20,066 nt of DNA. Origin: Flavipsychrobacter sp. (lineage in GTDB: Bacteria > Bacteroidota > Bacteroidia > Chitinophagales > Chitinophagaceae). Where the stretch lies: positions 1 through 20,066 of the forward strand of contig JAJNBR010000018.1 in the NCBI GenBank assembly GCA_021156265.1, read 5' to 3'. The notes beneath the pieces were generated by a model that was given only the letters and a program-made list of their open reading frames with translations, was not told the DNA's origin and did not search any database. Position numbers and translations under genes: made by a program. The stretch's first letter is position 1; every line of letters begins with the position of its first letter. This document shows positions 7,673 through 15,990 of the stretch, one piece after another.

Positions 7673-10600
7673 GTGTTCAGGTTATACCCATATCGAGGTT
7701 GGTTGTGGTTAAGCATACTGCTGTGGAGTATTACCATATTTCGTTTTTATACAAAAACACAAGAGATCACCCCGGTACAGATGACAAAGGCCATTGCCGG
7801 GGATCTGCATAAAAAAGAAAATAGTCTTAAAGACCTGGTAGAAGATTCGGCGCTGATAGCCAGATTGTTTGCCGAAAAACCTACCGCGAACGATGTAAAG
7901 CATATTACCGAATTACCCTACTATATTTTCGGATACGATAGAGGCATTGTCGTTTTCTGGAACTCTAACGAGTTTTTAGCCGACTGCAATGGGTTGCATA
8001 CGGATATCAAACTGGAAAGGAATGACAGGGGCAGCTTTGTGAAGAAATGCTTACACCCTTCCTACCTGGATAGCACAAAACACATCACTGTGCTTATTCC
8101 CATTGTACATCGATACCCCTTCGAGAACAATTATCTGCGTTCTCATTTTGAAGCCCAGCCGTATATTCCACTTGCTACGGATGTACTGGACAGAAAAGTG
8201 ACGGGCAGCTACGAGGTCAGAAACGTGGACGGACACTCTCTTTTTCATCTTTCTTTTCCGCAGGAAAAAGCGAGCTGGGTACCGGGCAGGCTAATGCTGT
8301 GGCTCGTGGCATTCGCATTGGGTGTTACTATCATATGGTTGCAGCTGATCACTATATACCTGACGAGAAAACGAAATCCATGGCTTGGTTTTGCGGTAAC
8401 AGTGGGTGCAATCCTATTGGTGCGGGGTGCAACATATATATGGGGATTGCCCTTTCATTTGAACGACCTTCCGATATTTTCTCCGCAGTTGTATGCATCA
8501 AGCAGCTTTTTACCATCATTGGGCGATCTGCTGATCAACACACTTTGTCTGCTCTGGATCATCATTTTTACACTGAGGCATGTGCCTTATAACTTTTTCA
8601 AGGATACCCGACTCGGCAGAGTGCCGCGGATACTGGCGGCTGCGGCTATTTCGTGTCTGCTGATATGGTATGCTTCGGCTTACATTCATATAGTACGCAG
8701 CCTGGTAGTGGATTCGATGATATCGTTTGATGTCAGCCATTTTTATTCTATTACTTTTTATACAATAGTCGGCCTCTTAACTATTGGCTTAATCACAGGA
8801 ACGTCGTGCCTGGTCATTTACCTGTTCAACGTTCAATTATTGGCACTGGCAGGCAGTTCGGTAGTTAAGAACGTGATCGTGCTGATCACCGGCGTTATTC
8901 TTATAATACTGACAAGCGAGAACCGCACAACAGAACTCCCTTACTACCTGCTGGGATGCCTGGTTGTATTCACGATCCTGCTGGATTTTAAAGCACTGAC
9001 CGATATTTCAGACCTGTTCTCCCCGCAGATGATCTTCTGGTCGTTTATTGTTTGTGCATTTTGTACGGCAACATTGCTGTACTTCTACAACATCAAAGAG
9101 GCCGAAACACGTAAAAGGTATGCAGAAGAGGTGGTGCGACAACGTGATGATGTGACCGAGTTTGCTTTTAAAACCATTTCACAGAACATTCAACGCGATG
9201 GTGTGCTGCGGCGCTTTTTTGAAATGCCTACTTCTGAAGGGAGAAGAGCTATTAACGAACGTTTTGACGCGCTGTACCTGGGAGGCCAGCTGAACAAGTA
9301 CCAGTCAAAAATACTTCTATTTGATAAAGCCGGATATGGCTTGTATAACGGGGACACTGTGAGTTTCAAGACACTGGAGCGGGAAATTGAGAATGCCGAG
9401 ATAACGGGGGATACTACTCTTTTTTATAAAGAGTTTGCACAAGACGGCGATTACTACCTGGCAAGAGTGCCCATATATGTCGACAGTCCGGGTCGTTTGC
9501 TGGGGACTGTATTTGTGGATCTTTCGATTAAAGAGTCGGCAGGCGAGACTGTGTATCCCGAATTGTTGCAGCCGGGCAATATAAAAACCGGGCAGGCTGA
9601 TCCGAACTATGCGTATGGTGTTTATGTGAACAACAAGCTCCTTACCCAAAACGGGGACTACTCGTTTCCTGTGTACCTGGGCAATGATAACATCGAAGGC
9701 GAGCACATTTTTACAAAATGGGATGGCTCTTCAGAATTGCGGTATAATGCCGATAAAACTAAAACGGTAATAGTCATTCGTTTTTATAAGGTATGGCTTG
9801 ACAGCATTACACTGTTCTCTTATTTGTTTGGTATACAGATACTGATCGTGCTGTTTATTGTTATATACCGATTGAGCCTTGCCTATTTTACCAGGGCGAA
9901 ATCATATAATAAGTTCATCAATCTTACGCTTCGCAAACGCATACATTTTTCGATGCTGGGAATAGTGCTGATCTCTTTCCTGGTTATCGGTATTGTGACC
10001 ATCCTTTATTTTACGGTGCAGTACAAACAGTCGAACCGGAAAAAGATGTCGAGAACAATACAGATCGTTGAGCGCTCAACATTGCAATACCTGAAACAGG
10101 AGAACGGGCTTGCCGATAATGAACAATTTAGCCGTGTAACGCGAAGCCCTGAGTTCAAATATTTTATTACTGCACTTGCAACAGCCCAAAAAATAGACAT
10201 CAATATTTTTGGCGCCAGCGGCATACTGAAAGTTGCATCGCAGGAAAGCATTTATGATAAGATACTGTTAGCGCGTATTATCCGTCCCGATGCATATTTT
10301 ATGTTGGCGAGTAACAGCCAAATACTTATCCAGGAGGAAACGATAGGCAGGCTTTCTTATCTATCGTGTTATGTACCTGTGAGGGATGAGGAGGGTAAGG
10401 CGCTTGGTTATATTAACGTGCCATTCTTCTCCTCTGAAAAGGAACTTAATTTTCAGATATCCAATATCCTCGTCGCGCTTATCAACCTGTATGCCTTTAT
10501 CTTCCTGTTGTCTACCGTGCTTACGATCTTCATCACCCGTTGGCTGACCAGAACGTTGAGTGTTGTTATCAGCAGGTTTGAACGCCTAAGTCTCACCCAA

Positions 10601-11380
10601 AATGAGCCTATTGACTGGCCTTATGAAGATGAGATAGGAACCTTGGTGGCGGAATATAATAAGATGGTAAAGAAGGTGGAAGAAAACGCAGTGCTTCTGG
10701 CGCAAAGTGAACGTGAAAGTGCATGGCGAGAAATGGCACGACAGGTGGCGCATGAGATCAAAAACCCATTGACACCTATGAAGCTGAATATTCAATATCT
10801 GCAGCAGGCGATAAAGGGGAATCACCCTGATGTTGCCGGACTGGCCATGAAGGTATCAGAGTCACTGATAGAACAGATAGATAATCTGTCCTACATTGCT
10901 TCTGAGTTTTCGAATTTCGCTAAAATGCCGGAGGCAAAACCTGAAGATTTTGACCTGAATGAATTGCTTGACCGCGCAGTGGAGCTATACCTGAACGAGG
11001 AAAATGTAAGAGTGTCATTAAACCGGTCAAATGAACAGCTTGCCGTACATGCTGATAAAAGCCAGCTGCTGCGGGTGTTTACCAACTTATTGGAGAATGC
11101 AGTACAGGCAGTGCCCGAAGAGCGAGCAGGGGAGATATTGGTTAGTCTCCAAAAAGACGACGGATATGTGGTTATATCGTTTGCTGACAATGGTGACGGT
11201 ATTCCGGCTGATGTAGTTGAAAGAATATTCCAGCCTTACTTTACTACTAAATCATCTGGCACTGGTCTTGGTTTGGCTATGACGAAAAAGATCATCGAAT
11301 TTTGGCGCGGATCGATCTGGTTTGATACGGAGGAAGGTAAAGGCACCACTTTCTTCATAAGACTCCCATTGGTGGACTAG
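7673..11380 (+). CDS. Large multi-helix NtrY-like sensor histidine kinase, orphan
   Basis: A 1235-residue membrane sensor kinase starting at GTG 7673, five bases after mazG. Predicted helices are near 10-27, 206-230, 237-256, 285-301, 318-340, 358-386, 400-416, 424-440, 452-472, 716-734, 757-782 and 930-955. This gives three extracytoplasmic regions: 28-205 (with C105 and C126), 473-715 (starting with a charged, coiled-coil-like stretch), and 783-929 (Cache-like, with DINIFGASG and GYINVPFFS). A HAMP-like linker (about 955-1005) precedes HisKA with phosphoacceptor H1027 (RQVAHEIKNPLTP). The ATPase domain has N1142 (NLLENAVQ), DNGDGIP (1172-1178) and GTGLGLAM (1196-1203). All catalytic boxes are intact, so it should be active. 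No response regulator lies in the window, and the stimulus is unknown. The TAG stop abuts the murB stop. Confidence 0.9.
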   Translation: MFRLYPYRGWLWLSILLWSITIFRFYTKTQEITPVQMTKAIAGDLHKKENSLKDLVEDSALIARLFAEKPTANDVKHITELPYYIFGYDRGIVVFWNSNEFLADCNGLHTDIKLERNDRGSFVKKCLHPSYLDSTKHITVLIPIVHRYPFENNYLRSHFEAQPYIPLATDVLDRKVTGSYEVRNVDGHSLFHLSFPQEKASWVPGRLMLWLVAFALGVTIIWLQLITIYLTRKRNPWLGFAVTVGAILLVRGATYIWGLPFHLNDLPIFSPQLYASSSFLPSLGDLLINTLCLLWIIIFTLRHVPYNFFKDTRLGRVPRILAAAAISCLLIWYASAYIHIVRSLVVDSMISFDVSHFYSITFYTIVGLLTIGLITGTSCLVIYLFNVQLLALAGSSVVKNVIVLITGVILIILTSENRTTELPYYLLGCLVVFTILLDFKALTDISDLFSPQMIFWSFIVCAFCTATLLYFYNIKEAETRKRYAEEVVRQRDDVTEFAFKTISQNIQRDGVLRRFFEMPTSEGRRAINERFDALYLGGQLNKYQSKILLFDKAGYGLYNGDTVSFKTLEREIENAEITGDTTLFYKEFAQDGDYYLARVPIYVDSPGRLLGTVFVDLSIKESAGETVYPELLQPGNIKTGQADPNYAYGVYVNNKLLTQNGDYSFPVYLGNDNIEGEHIFTKWDGSSELRYNADKTKTVIVIRFYKVWLDSITLFSYLFGIQILIVLFIVIYRLSLAYFTRAKSYNKFINLTLRKRIHFSMLGIVLISFLVIGIVTILYFTVQYKQSNRKKMSRTIQIVERSTLQYLKQENGLADNEQFSRVTRSPEFKYFITALATAQKIDINIFGASGILKVASQESIYDKILLARIIRPDAYFMLASNSQILIQEETIGRLSYLSCYVPVRDEEGKALGYINVPFFSSEKELNFQISNILVALINLYAFIFLLSTVLTIFITRWLTRTLSVVISRFERLSLTQNEPIDWPYEDEIGTLVAEYNKMVKKVEENAVLLAQSERESAWREMARQVAHEIKNPLTPMKLNIQYLQQAIKGNHPDVAGLAMKVSESLIEQIDNLSYIASEFSNFAKMPEAKPEDFDLNELLDRAVELYLNEENVRVSLNRSNEQLAVHADKSQLLRVFTNLLENAVQAVPEERAGEILVSLQKDDGYVVISFADNGDGIPADVVERIFQPYFTTKSSGTGLGLAMTKKIIEFWRGSIWFDTEEGKGTTFFIRLPLVD

Positions 11381-12394
11381 CTACCACACTTGCACTTCGC
11401 GTTCAAGCTCTATGCCGTATTTGTCTTGAACCGACTTAAGTACTTTTTCTGACAACGCCCATATATCAGCGCCATTGCCTCCACCGTAGTTGACCAATAC
11501 CAATGCCTGCTTCTGATGCACGCCTATGTTGCCGTCTTTAAATCCTTTCCAGCCACATTGCTCTATGAGCCAGCCCGCGGGTACTTTCACCGATGTTTCG
11601 CTGACAGGATAGGAAGGGATATCCGGGTACTGAGTTTTCAGCTGATCGTATTGTTTTATTGAAATTGTCGGGTTTTTGAAAAAGCTGCCTGCATTCCCGA
11701 TCTTTTTTGGATCGGGTAGCTTGCTGGTGCGAATGGCAATAACTGCGTCGGAGATAGCTTTTATCGATACTTCGCTTATATTCATTTTCTGCAGTTCCTG
11801 TTCAATGGCGCCGTAGCTGACATTGAAGTCAGGTTTTTTATTCAGCCGGTAGCGGACAGATGTGATGAACACCTTATTCTTCAATTCGTGTTTAAATATA
11901 CTGTCACGGTAGCCAAACCTGCATTCATTGTTGTTCAGTGTTAGGTAGCCTTTGTCCTCAAGATGCCAGAAAGTAACTGAGTCGATCGTCTCCTTCGCCT
12001 CTACACCATAGGCGCCAATGTTTTGCATAGGCGACGCACCTACCGTACCGGGGATCAGTGACAGGTTTTCTACACCAGCCAGATCATTGGCAATAGCATA
12101 GAGCACGAAGTCATGCCACACTTCACCTGAGCTCACATCCAGCCAAACATGATTATCGTCTTCTTTTACTTTTGTTATTCCTTTGCTACTATTTAAGATT
12201 GTTAATCCTGCCACCGGCTGTGTAAGTAAGACATTACTGCCGCCGCCAAGTATATTTTTTTTTGCCGGTAGCGCTTTGTCAGTCAAAATATCGGCGAGTG
12301 TACCATGATCGTCTATCTCCAGGAAAGATTCTGCAGGTAGATCAATTCCGAATGTATTGTAAGGCTTTAATGAAATATTTTGCTGTATGCGCAT
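11381..12394 (-). CDS. murB: UDP-N-acetylenolpyruvoylglucosamine reductase
   Basis: This NADPH-dependent flavoenzyme completes UDP-MurNAc synthesis in the cytoplasm. The translation from ATG 12394 is 337 residues; a GTG one codon earlier (12397) would add one, and the numbers below include it. FAD-binding features are ILGGGSNVLL (49-58) and LIPGTVGASPMQNIGAYG (114-131). Catalytic residues are R164 in YRDSIFK, S238 in GNAGSFFKNP, and E334 in LEREVQVW. The YRDSIFK loop and C-terminal form mark a type I (E. coli-like) MurB, and length agrees with E. coli (342). It lies nine bases after the epimerase stop, so the two are almost certainly one transcript. Its TAG stop meets the kinase TAG stop in the palindrome TAGCTA. 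Confidence 0.95.
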   Translation of the reverse strand: MRIQQNISLKPYNTFGIDLPAESFLEIDDHGTLADILTDKALPAKKNILGGGSNVLLTQPVAGLTILNSSKGITKVKEDDNHVWLDVSSGEVWHDFVLYAIANDLAGVENLSLIPGTVGASPMQNIGAYGVEAKETIDSVTFWHLEDKGYLTLNNNECRFGYRDSIFKHELKNKVFITSVRYRLNKKPDFNVSYGAIEQELQKMNISEVSIKAISDAVIAIRTSKLPDPKKIGNAGSFFKNPTISIKQYDQLKTQYPDIPSYPVSETSVKVPAGWLIEQCGWKGFKDGNIGVHQKQALVLVNYGGGNGADIWALSEKVLKSVQDKYGIELEREVQVW

Positions 12395-12403
12395 CACTCA
12401 AAA

Positions 12404-13450
12404 CTAGTTTCTAAATTGGTTCTTCTCAAATTTCACTCCCTTAAAACCTACTCCGAGCCCTGTGTACTGACTCACGTTAACCTTGCCATTTTCATAGGTC
12501 AGTCCTTCAGCTATGTCTTCCTTCAGTAACAGCGGTCCGTCGACATCTACTTCATCCAGAATTGGCATCAGGTGCGCTATAGCAGCCGACCCAACTGTGC
12601 TTTCATTCATGGAACCCATCATCACTTTCAGACCTAGCTTGCGTGCTTCCTGCTCCATGCGCAATGCAGGCGTTATACCGCCGCATTTGGTTAGTTTGAT
12701 ATTGATACCATGAAAGCCGTCTGCGCATGCCTTGACGTCTTCCTCGGTCACACAGCTTTCGTCGGCAAACAGCGGAAGTGGTGAAAAGGCCTTTAATTCC
12801 TTCATTGCCTCGTTCTCCTTACGCGACAACGGTTGCTCTACCATATTTACCCCAAGCTTGACCAGCTCGGGCAATAATTGTTTGGCTTCATCAAACGTCC
12901 AGCCTTCATTTGCATCCACCCTGAACGGAGCCTCAGTATGCTGGCGGAGTGCGCGCAGCAGGTCTATATCATCTGCCCTTCCCAGCTTTATCTTATACAG
13001 TGGCCAGGGATGCGCCTTTAGCTTTTCTATCATTGTCTCTGCTGTATCCAACCCGATGGTATAGTCGGTAATGGGCAAGTTTTCCCATTTCAATCCCAGT
13101 AACTGGTGTAGCGGCTTGCGTCGCATTTTGGCAAATAAGTCCCAGCCGGCTATGTCCAGTGCCGCTATCAGAAACTCATTACCCGGAAGAAGATGATGCA
13201 GGAAATGCCAGAAGCGTTGTGGGTCCATCAGCGCATAGCGCTCGATAACACCTCTTTTTGCTTCAAGCGCGTCGATCATGCCCTGTACGGTCACATTATA
13301 ATAGCTGATAGCCGGGGCCTCTCCAAATCCTGTCAAACTACCCAGTCCCAACGCCACTACTAATGTGGGTTGGTGGGTCTTAGTGCCTTTTGATATGGTA
13401 AAGGGGTATTCAAAGGCCAGTTCGAAAGGATAATAACGGAGATGCAGCAT
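12404..13450 (-). CDS. Dipeptide epimerase (L-Ala-D/L-Glu epimerase family)
   Basis: A 348-residue enolase-superfamily enzyme of the muconate lactonising subgroup. Catalytic bases are K153-x-K155 (second Lys) and K252 (INIKLTKCGG). Metal ligands are D179 (RVDANEG), E205 (VEQP) and D230 (FADES). The C-terminal D302-x-D304 pair is typical of dipeptide epimerases, where it binds the substrate amino group. The best-known members epimerise L-Ala-D-Glu from recycled murein to L-Ala-L-Glu, but specificity varies within the family, including in Bacteroidota. The start is ATG at 13450; an in-frame TTG at 13465 is less likely. Its tight coupling to murB supports a cell-wall role. Confidence 0.88.
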   Translation of the reverse strand: MLHLRYYPFELAFEYPFTISKGTKTHQPTLVVALGLGSLTGFGEAPAISYYNVTVQGMIDALEAKRGVIERYALMDPQRFWHFLHHLLPGNEFLIAALDIAGWDLFAKMRRKPLHQLLGLKWENLPITDYTIGLDTAETMIEKLKAHPWPLYKIKLGRADDIDLLRALRQHTEAPFRVDANEGWTFDEAKQLLPELVKLGVNMVEQPLSRKENEAMKELKAFSPLPLFADESCVTEEDVKACADGFHGINIKLTKCGGITPALRMEQEARKLGLKVMMGSMNESTVGSAAIAHLMPILDEVDVDGPLLLKEDIAEGLTYENGKVNVSQYTGLGVGFKGVKFEKNQFRN

Positions 13451-13466
13451 TCGATAAAATTGCAAC

Positions 13467-13474
13467 TATTTTTG
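13467..13474 (+). promoter_or_regulatory. TAnnTTTG -7 box for second glycosyltransferase
   Basis: TATTTTTG matches the -7 consensus exactly and lies 18 bases before the chosen ATG at 13493. A start site just after it would make transcripts beginning at 13442 impossible, which supports the later start codon. Confidence 0.5.
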
Positions 13475-13480
13475 CTACTG

Positions 13481-13488
13481 CAAAATAG
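13481..13488 (-). promoter_or_regulatory. Probable -7 box for the epimerase-murB operon
   Basis: The minus strand reads CTATTTTG, one mismatch from TAnnTTTG, 30 bases upstream of the epimerase ATG at 13450. It faces the plus-strand box at 13467-13474 with six bases between them, so the two promoters would overlap. Confidence 0.35.
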
Positions 13489-13492
13489 ATTC

Positions 13493-15130
13493 ATGCCAAA
13501 GGTACCTTTCTGGGTTTTTGTATTAATAGCCCTACTTCATTTATCCGCTATTCGTGTTGATATTATGGATATTGACGCGTCGCAATACGCTGAGATAAGC
13601 AGGGAGATGGAGCAAAGCGGCAGTTACCTGCAGGTGTATGATCGCGGTGCCGACTATTTAGACAAACCTCCTTTCCTGTTTTGGGTCAGCGCGCTAAGCA
13701 TGAGCGTTTTTGGCGCGAGCAATCTGGGGTATAAACTTCCTTCTATATTGTTTGCCCTCTGGGCTATCTATGCAACCTACCGGCTTGCACGGTTGTTATA
13801 TAATGAAAATATAGCGCGTATGGCGGCGCTTATTCTCGGCACCTGCCAGGGTATGTTCCTGATGACGAACGACGTGCGGACAGATACGATCCTGATGAGC
13901 TGTGTGATTACAGCTATATGGATGATAAAAGAAACTGAACTGCATAGGCGATGGTATTATGTGTTGGGCGGTACCGCGAGTATAGCGTGCGGCATGATGA
14001 CCAAAGGCCCGATAGCGCTGCTGGTACCGCTGTTTTGCTTTGGTAGCGACTGGGTACTGAAGCGTGACTGGAAACAACTGTTTAGTCCGTACCATTTACT
14101 GGATGCGCTGCTAATCGCCATCTTCCTGGTGCCCATGAGCATTGGTTTGTATCAACAGTTCGATATGCACCCCGAAAAGACAGTGAACGGATTAACGGGT
14201 GTTTCGGGTCTCAGGTTTTTCTACTGGTCGCAAAGCTTTGGCCGCATTACGGGGGAAAGTCCCTGGAATAATGGCGCCGGGTTCGACTTCCTGATGTCAA
14301 ACATGCTTTGGTCATTCCTGCCCTGGATAATTCTATTTATAACTGCCCTTGTTGTAAACGTGATGCAATTGATAAAACAGAATCTTCGCCTGTACCCGCA
14401 CCAGGAATGGATAACAATGGGGGGCTTTCTGCTGGCCTATATAGCATTGGGTTCGTCGCGTTACCAGCTGCCGCATTACATTTTTGTAGTATTTCCGCTG
14501 GCAGCGATCATTACGGCAACTTTTATTGGCAGGCTGTTCGAGGATACCCGCTGTTATAGGTTGTATAGAATATTCAAACCAACACAAGTAGTAATTTCTT
14601 TACTCATTTTGGTCGCGGCGCTCTTAACGATTGTGGTGGTTTTTCCCGGCGAGGCCTTGTTGGTTGTATTATGGGTTATAGCTTTTGCAGTATGGTTGAT
14701 CATCGTGCTGAATAAAAAGATCAAAGGCAAGCTATTCTGGGCGCCTGTTTCGGCCATCGTACTGGCCAATATTTTTATGACGCATCATTTTTATTACAAG
14801 CTGATGGAATACCAGCTGGGTTCGCAGGTGGGAAAGTATATCAGATCAAACAACATCCCGCCCGAACAGGTGCTTGCCTATAAATGCGATGACCCGTTGA
14901 ATGCGGCACATTTTTATTCTTCTGGCGTTTTAAAGCGGGAAGATGACTTGAATATGCTAAAAGGCCATCTACTCACAGGTGATGATGGGATGAAAGACCT
15001 GAAAGCTCGGCCTCATACAATAGCGAAAAAAGGTGTTTATTTTAAAGTGAGTGAGTTGACCCCGGATTTTCTGAATCCTGCAACCAGGCACAAAGCCGTG
15101 AAAAATTATTATCTAGTAAAATTGCAATAA
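13493..15130 (+). CDS. ArnT/PMT-like (GT39/GT83) membrane glycosyltransferase, second copy
   Basis: A 545-residue multi-helix protein. The first loop holds D28-A-x2-Y-A (acidic family motif), then L-D-K58-P59-P60-F and W64. NDVRTDT (126-132) and MTKGP (169-173) follow. A C-terminal soluble part spans about 440-545. The family moves sugars from polyprenyl-phosphate donors to an acceptor at the outer face of the inner membrane; acceptor unknown. ATG 13493 is chosen over ATG 13442, which would overlap the epimerase start and precede the promoter box. It is distinct in sequence and length from the copy at 2870-4312, so this is not a recent duplication. One base separates it from the nitrilase gene, indicating co-transcription. 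Confidence 0.87.
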   Translation: MPKVPFWVFVLIALLHLSAIRVDIMDIDASQYAEISREMEQSGSYLQVYDRGADYLDKPPFLFWVSALSMSVFGASNLGYKLPSILFALWAIYATYRLARLLYNENIARMAALILGTCQGMFLMTNDVRTDTILMSCVITAIWMIKETELHRRWYYVLGGTASIACGMMTKGPIALLVPLFCFGSDWVLKRDWKQLFSPYHLLDALLIAIFLVPMSIGLYQQFDMHPEKTVNGLTGVSGLRFFYWSQSFGRITGESPWNNGAGFDFLMSNMLWSFLPWIILFITALVVNVMQLIKQNLRLYPHQEWITMGGFLLAYIALGSSRYQLPHYIFVVFPLAAIITATFIGRLFEDTRCYRLYRIFKPTQVVISLLILVAALLTIVVVFPGEALLVVLWVIAFAVWLIIVLNKKIKGKLFWAPVSAIVLANIFMTHHFYYKLMEYQLGSQVGKYIRSNNIPPEQVLAYKCDDPLNAAHFYSSGVLKREDDLNMLKGHLLTGDDGMKDLKARPHTIAKKGVYFKVSELTPDFLNPATRHKAVKNYYLVKLQ

Positions 15131-15131
15131 G

Positions 15132-15917
15132 ATGCCAGCTGCCGAACTGAATATAACACTGATACAACCCGACATTGTTTGGGAAGACAAAGAAGCTAAC
15201 CTCAGGCAGTACGAACAGCTTATTGAAAGCACTCGCGGGCTAAAGGAGGTTGTTGTTTTACCCGAAATGTTTAGCACCGGGTTTAGCATGCAGCCTGAGC
15301 TGTTTGCGGAAACGATGGACGGCCCATCCGTCCAGTGGATGAAAGAGATGGCGAAAAAAAACCGGTGCATTTTGACGGGTAGCCTGATGATAGAGCAAGA
15401 CGGCAACTACTTTAACCGGATGCTTTGGGTGCAACCGGATGGACAAACAGGCGTTTACGATAAGCGCCACCTGTTTGCTTATGCAGAAGAAGACCGGCAC
15501 TACAGTGCCGGAAGTAAACGGGTTATTGCGCAAGTAAAAGGATTTCGTATTTGCCTGCAGGTGTGTTATGATCTTCGGTTCCCGGTTTGGTCAAGAAACC
15601 AGGGCGATGATTACGATGTATTACTTTATGTAGCTAACTGGCCAGAGCGTCGAAATCTTGCATGGAAGACCTTGTTGCAAGCACGAGCCATTGAAAATCA
15701 ATGCTATGTGGTTGGTGTAAACAGGGTTGGTAAAGATGGCAACGACATTAATCACTCGGGCGACAGTAGTGTATTCGGTCCTCTCGGGGAACTGATCTGG
15801 CAGCAGTCAAATGAAGCTGCCGTGCATACGGTCACTCTTCAGAAGGATACGGTCGTTAATACCCGGCAACAACTTCCCTTTTTAAAAGACGCGGACAGAT
15901 TCATAATATTAGATTAA
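15132..15917 (+). CDS. Nitrilase-superfamily amidase (omega-amidase/YafV-like)
   Basis: A 261-residue cytoplasmic carbon-nitrogen hydrolase with the full catalytic triad: E45 (LPEMFSTGF), K111 (YDKRHLF) and C145 (QVCYDLRFP). The LPEMFSTGF and VCYDLRFP forms and the length are close to YafV/Nit2-type omega-amidases, which hydrolyse alpha-ketoglutaramate or related omega-amides as metabolite repair after glutamine transamination. ATG follows the glycosyltransferase stop by one base. The pairing with a glycosyltransferase suggests no shared pathway and may be only co-transcription. Superfamily is certain; the precise amide substrate is inferred. Confidence 0.88.
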   Translation: MPAAELNITLIQPDIVWEDKEANLRQYEQLIESTRGLKEVVVLPEMFSTGFSMQPELFAETMDGPSVQWMKEMAKKNRCILTGSLMIEQDGNYFNRMLWVQPDGQTGVYDKRHLFAYAEEDRHYSAGSKRVIAQVKGFRICLQVCYDLRFPVWSRNQGDDYDVLLYVANWPERRNLAWKTLLQARAIENQCYVVGVNRVGKDGNDINHSGDSSVFGPLGELIWQQSNEAAVHTVTLQKDTVVNTRQQLPFLKDADRFIILD

Positions 15918-15960
15918 TCGATATGCCGATATCTGGCAGGTCATTATAGCCTAATATTGC

Positions 15961-15968
15961 TACTTTTG
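15961..15968 (+). promoter_or_regulatory. TAnnTTTG -7 box for the MMPL transporter gene
   Basis: TACTTTTG matches the -7 consensus and lies 22 bases before the ATG at 15991, in the 73-base gap after the nitrilase gene. No clear -33 element or terminator is seen in that gap. Confidence 0.5.
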
Positions 15969-15990
15969 CGCCCACATCTCCTGGTATATA

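Noticed and set aside
9317..9706. 129-codon open frame antisense to the kinase gene
   Set aside because: It is contained in the continuous 1235-codon kinase frame and shows no recognisable motif or start signal.
13442..13492. Earlier ATG for the second glycosyltransferase
   Set aside because: It overlaps the epimerase start region and lies before the -7 box; ATG 13493 gives a normal first helix.
15918..15945. Possible hairpin around GCCGATATCTGGC after the nitrilase gene
   Set aside because: Only four pairs form, one of them a wobble, and no T run follows, so it is not supported as a terminator.
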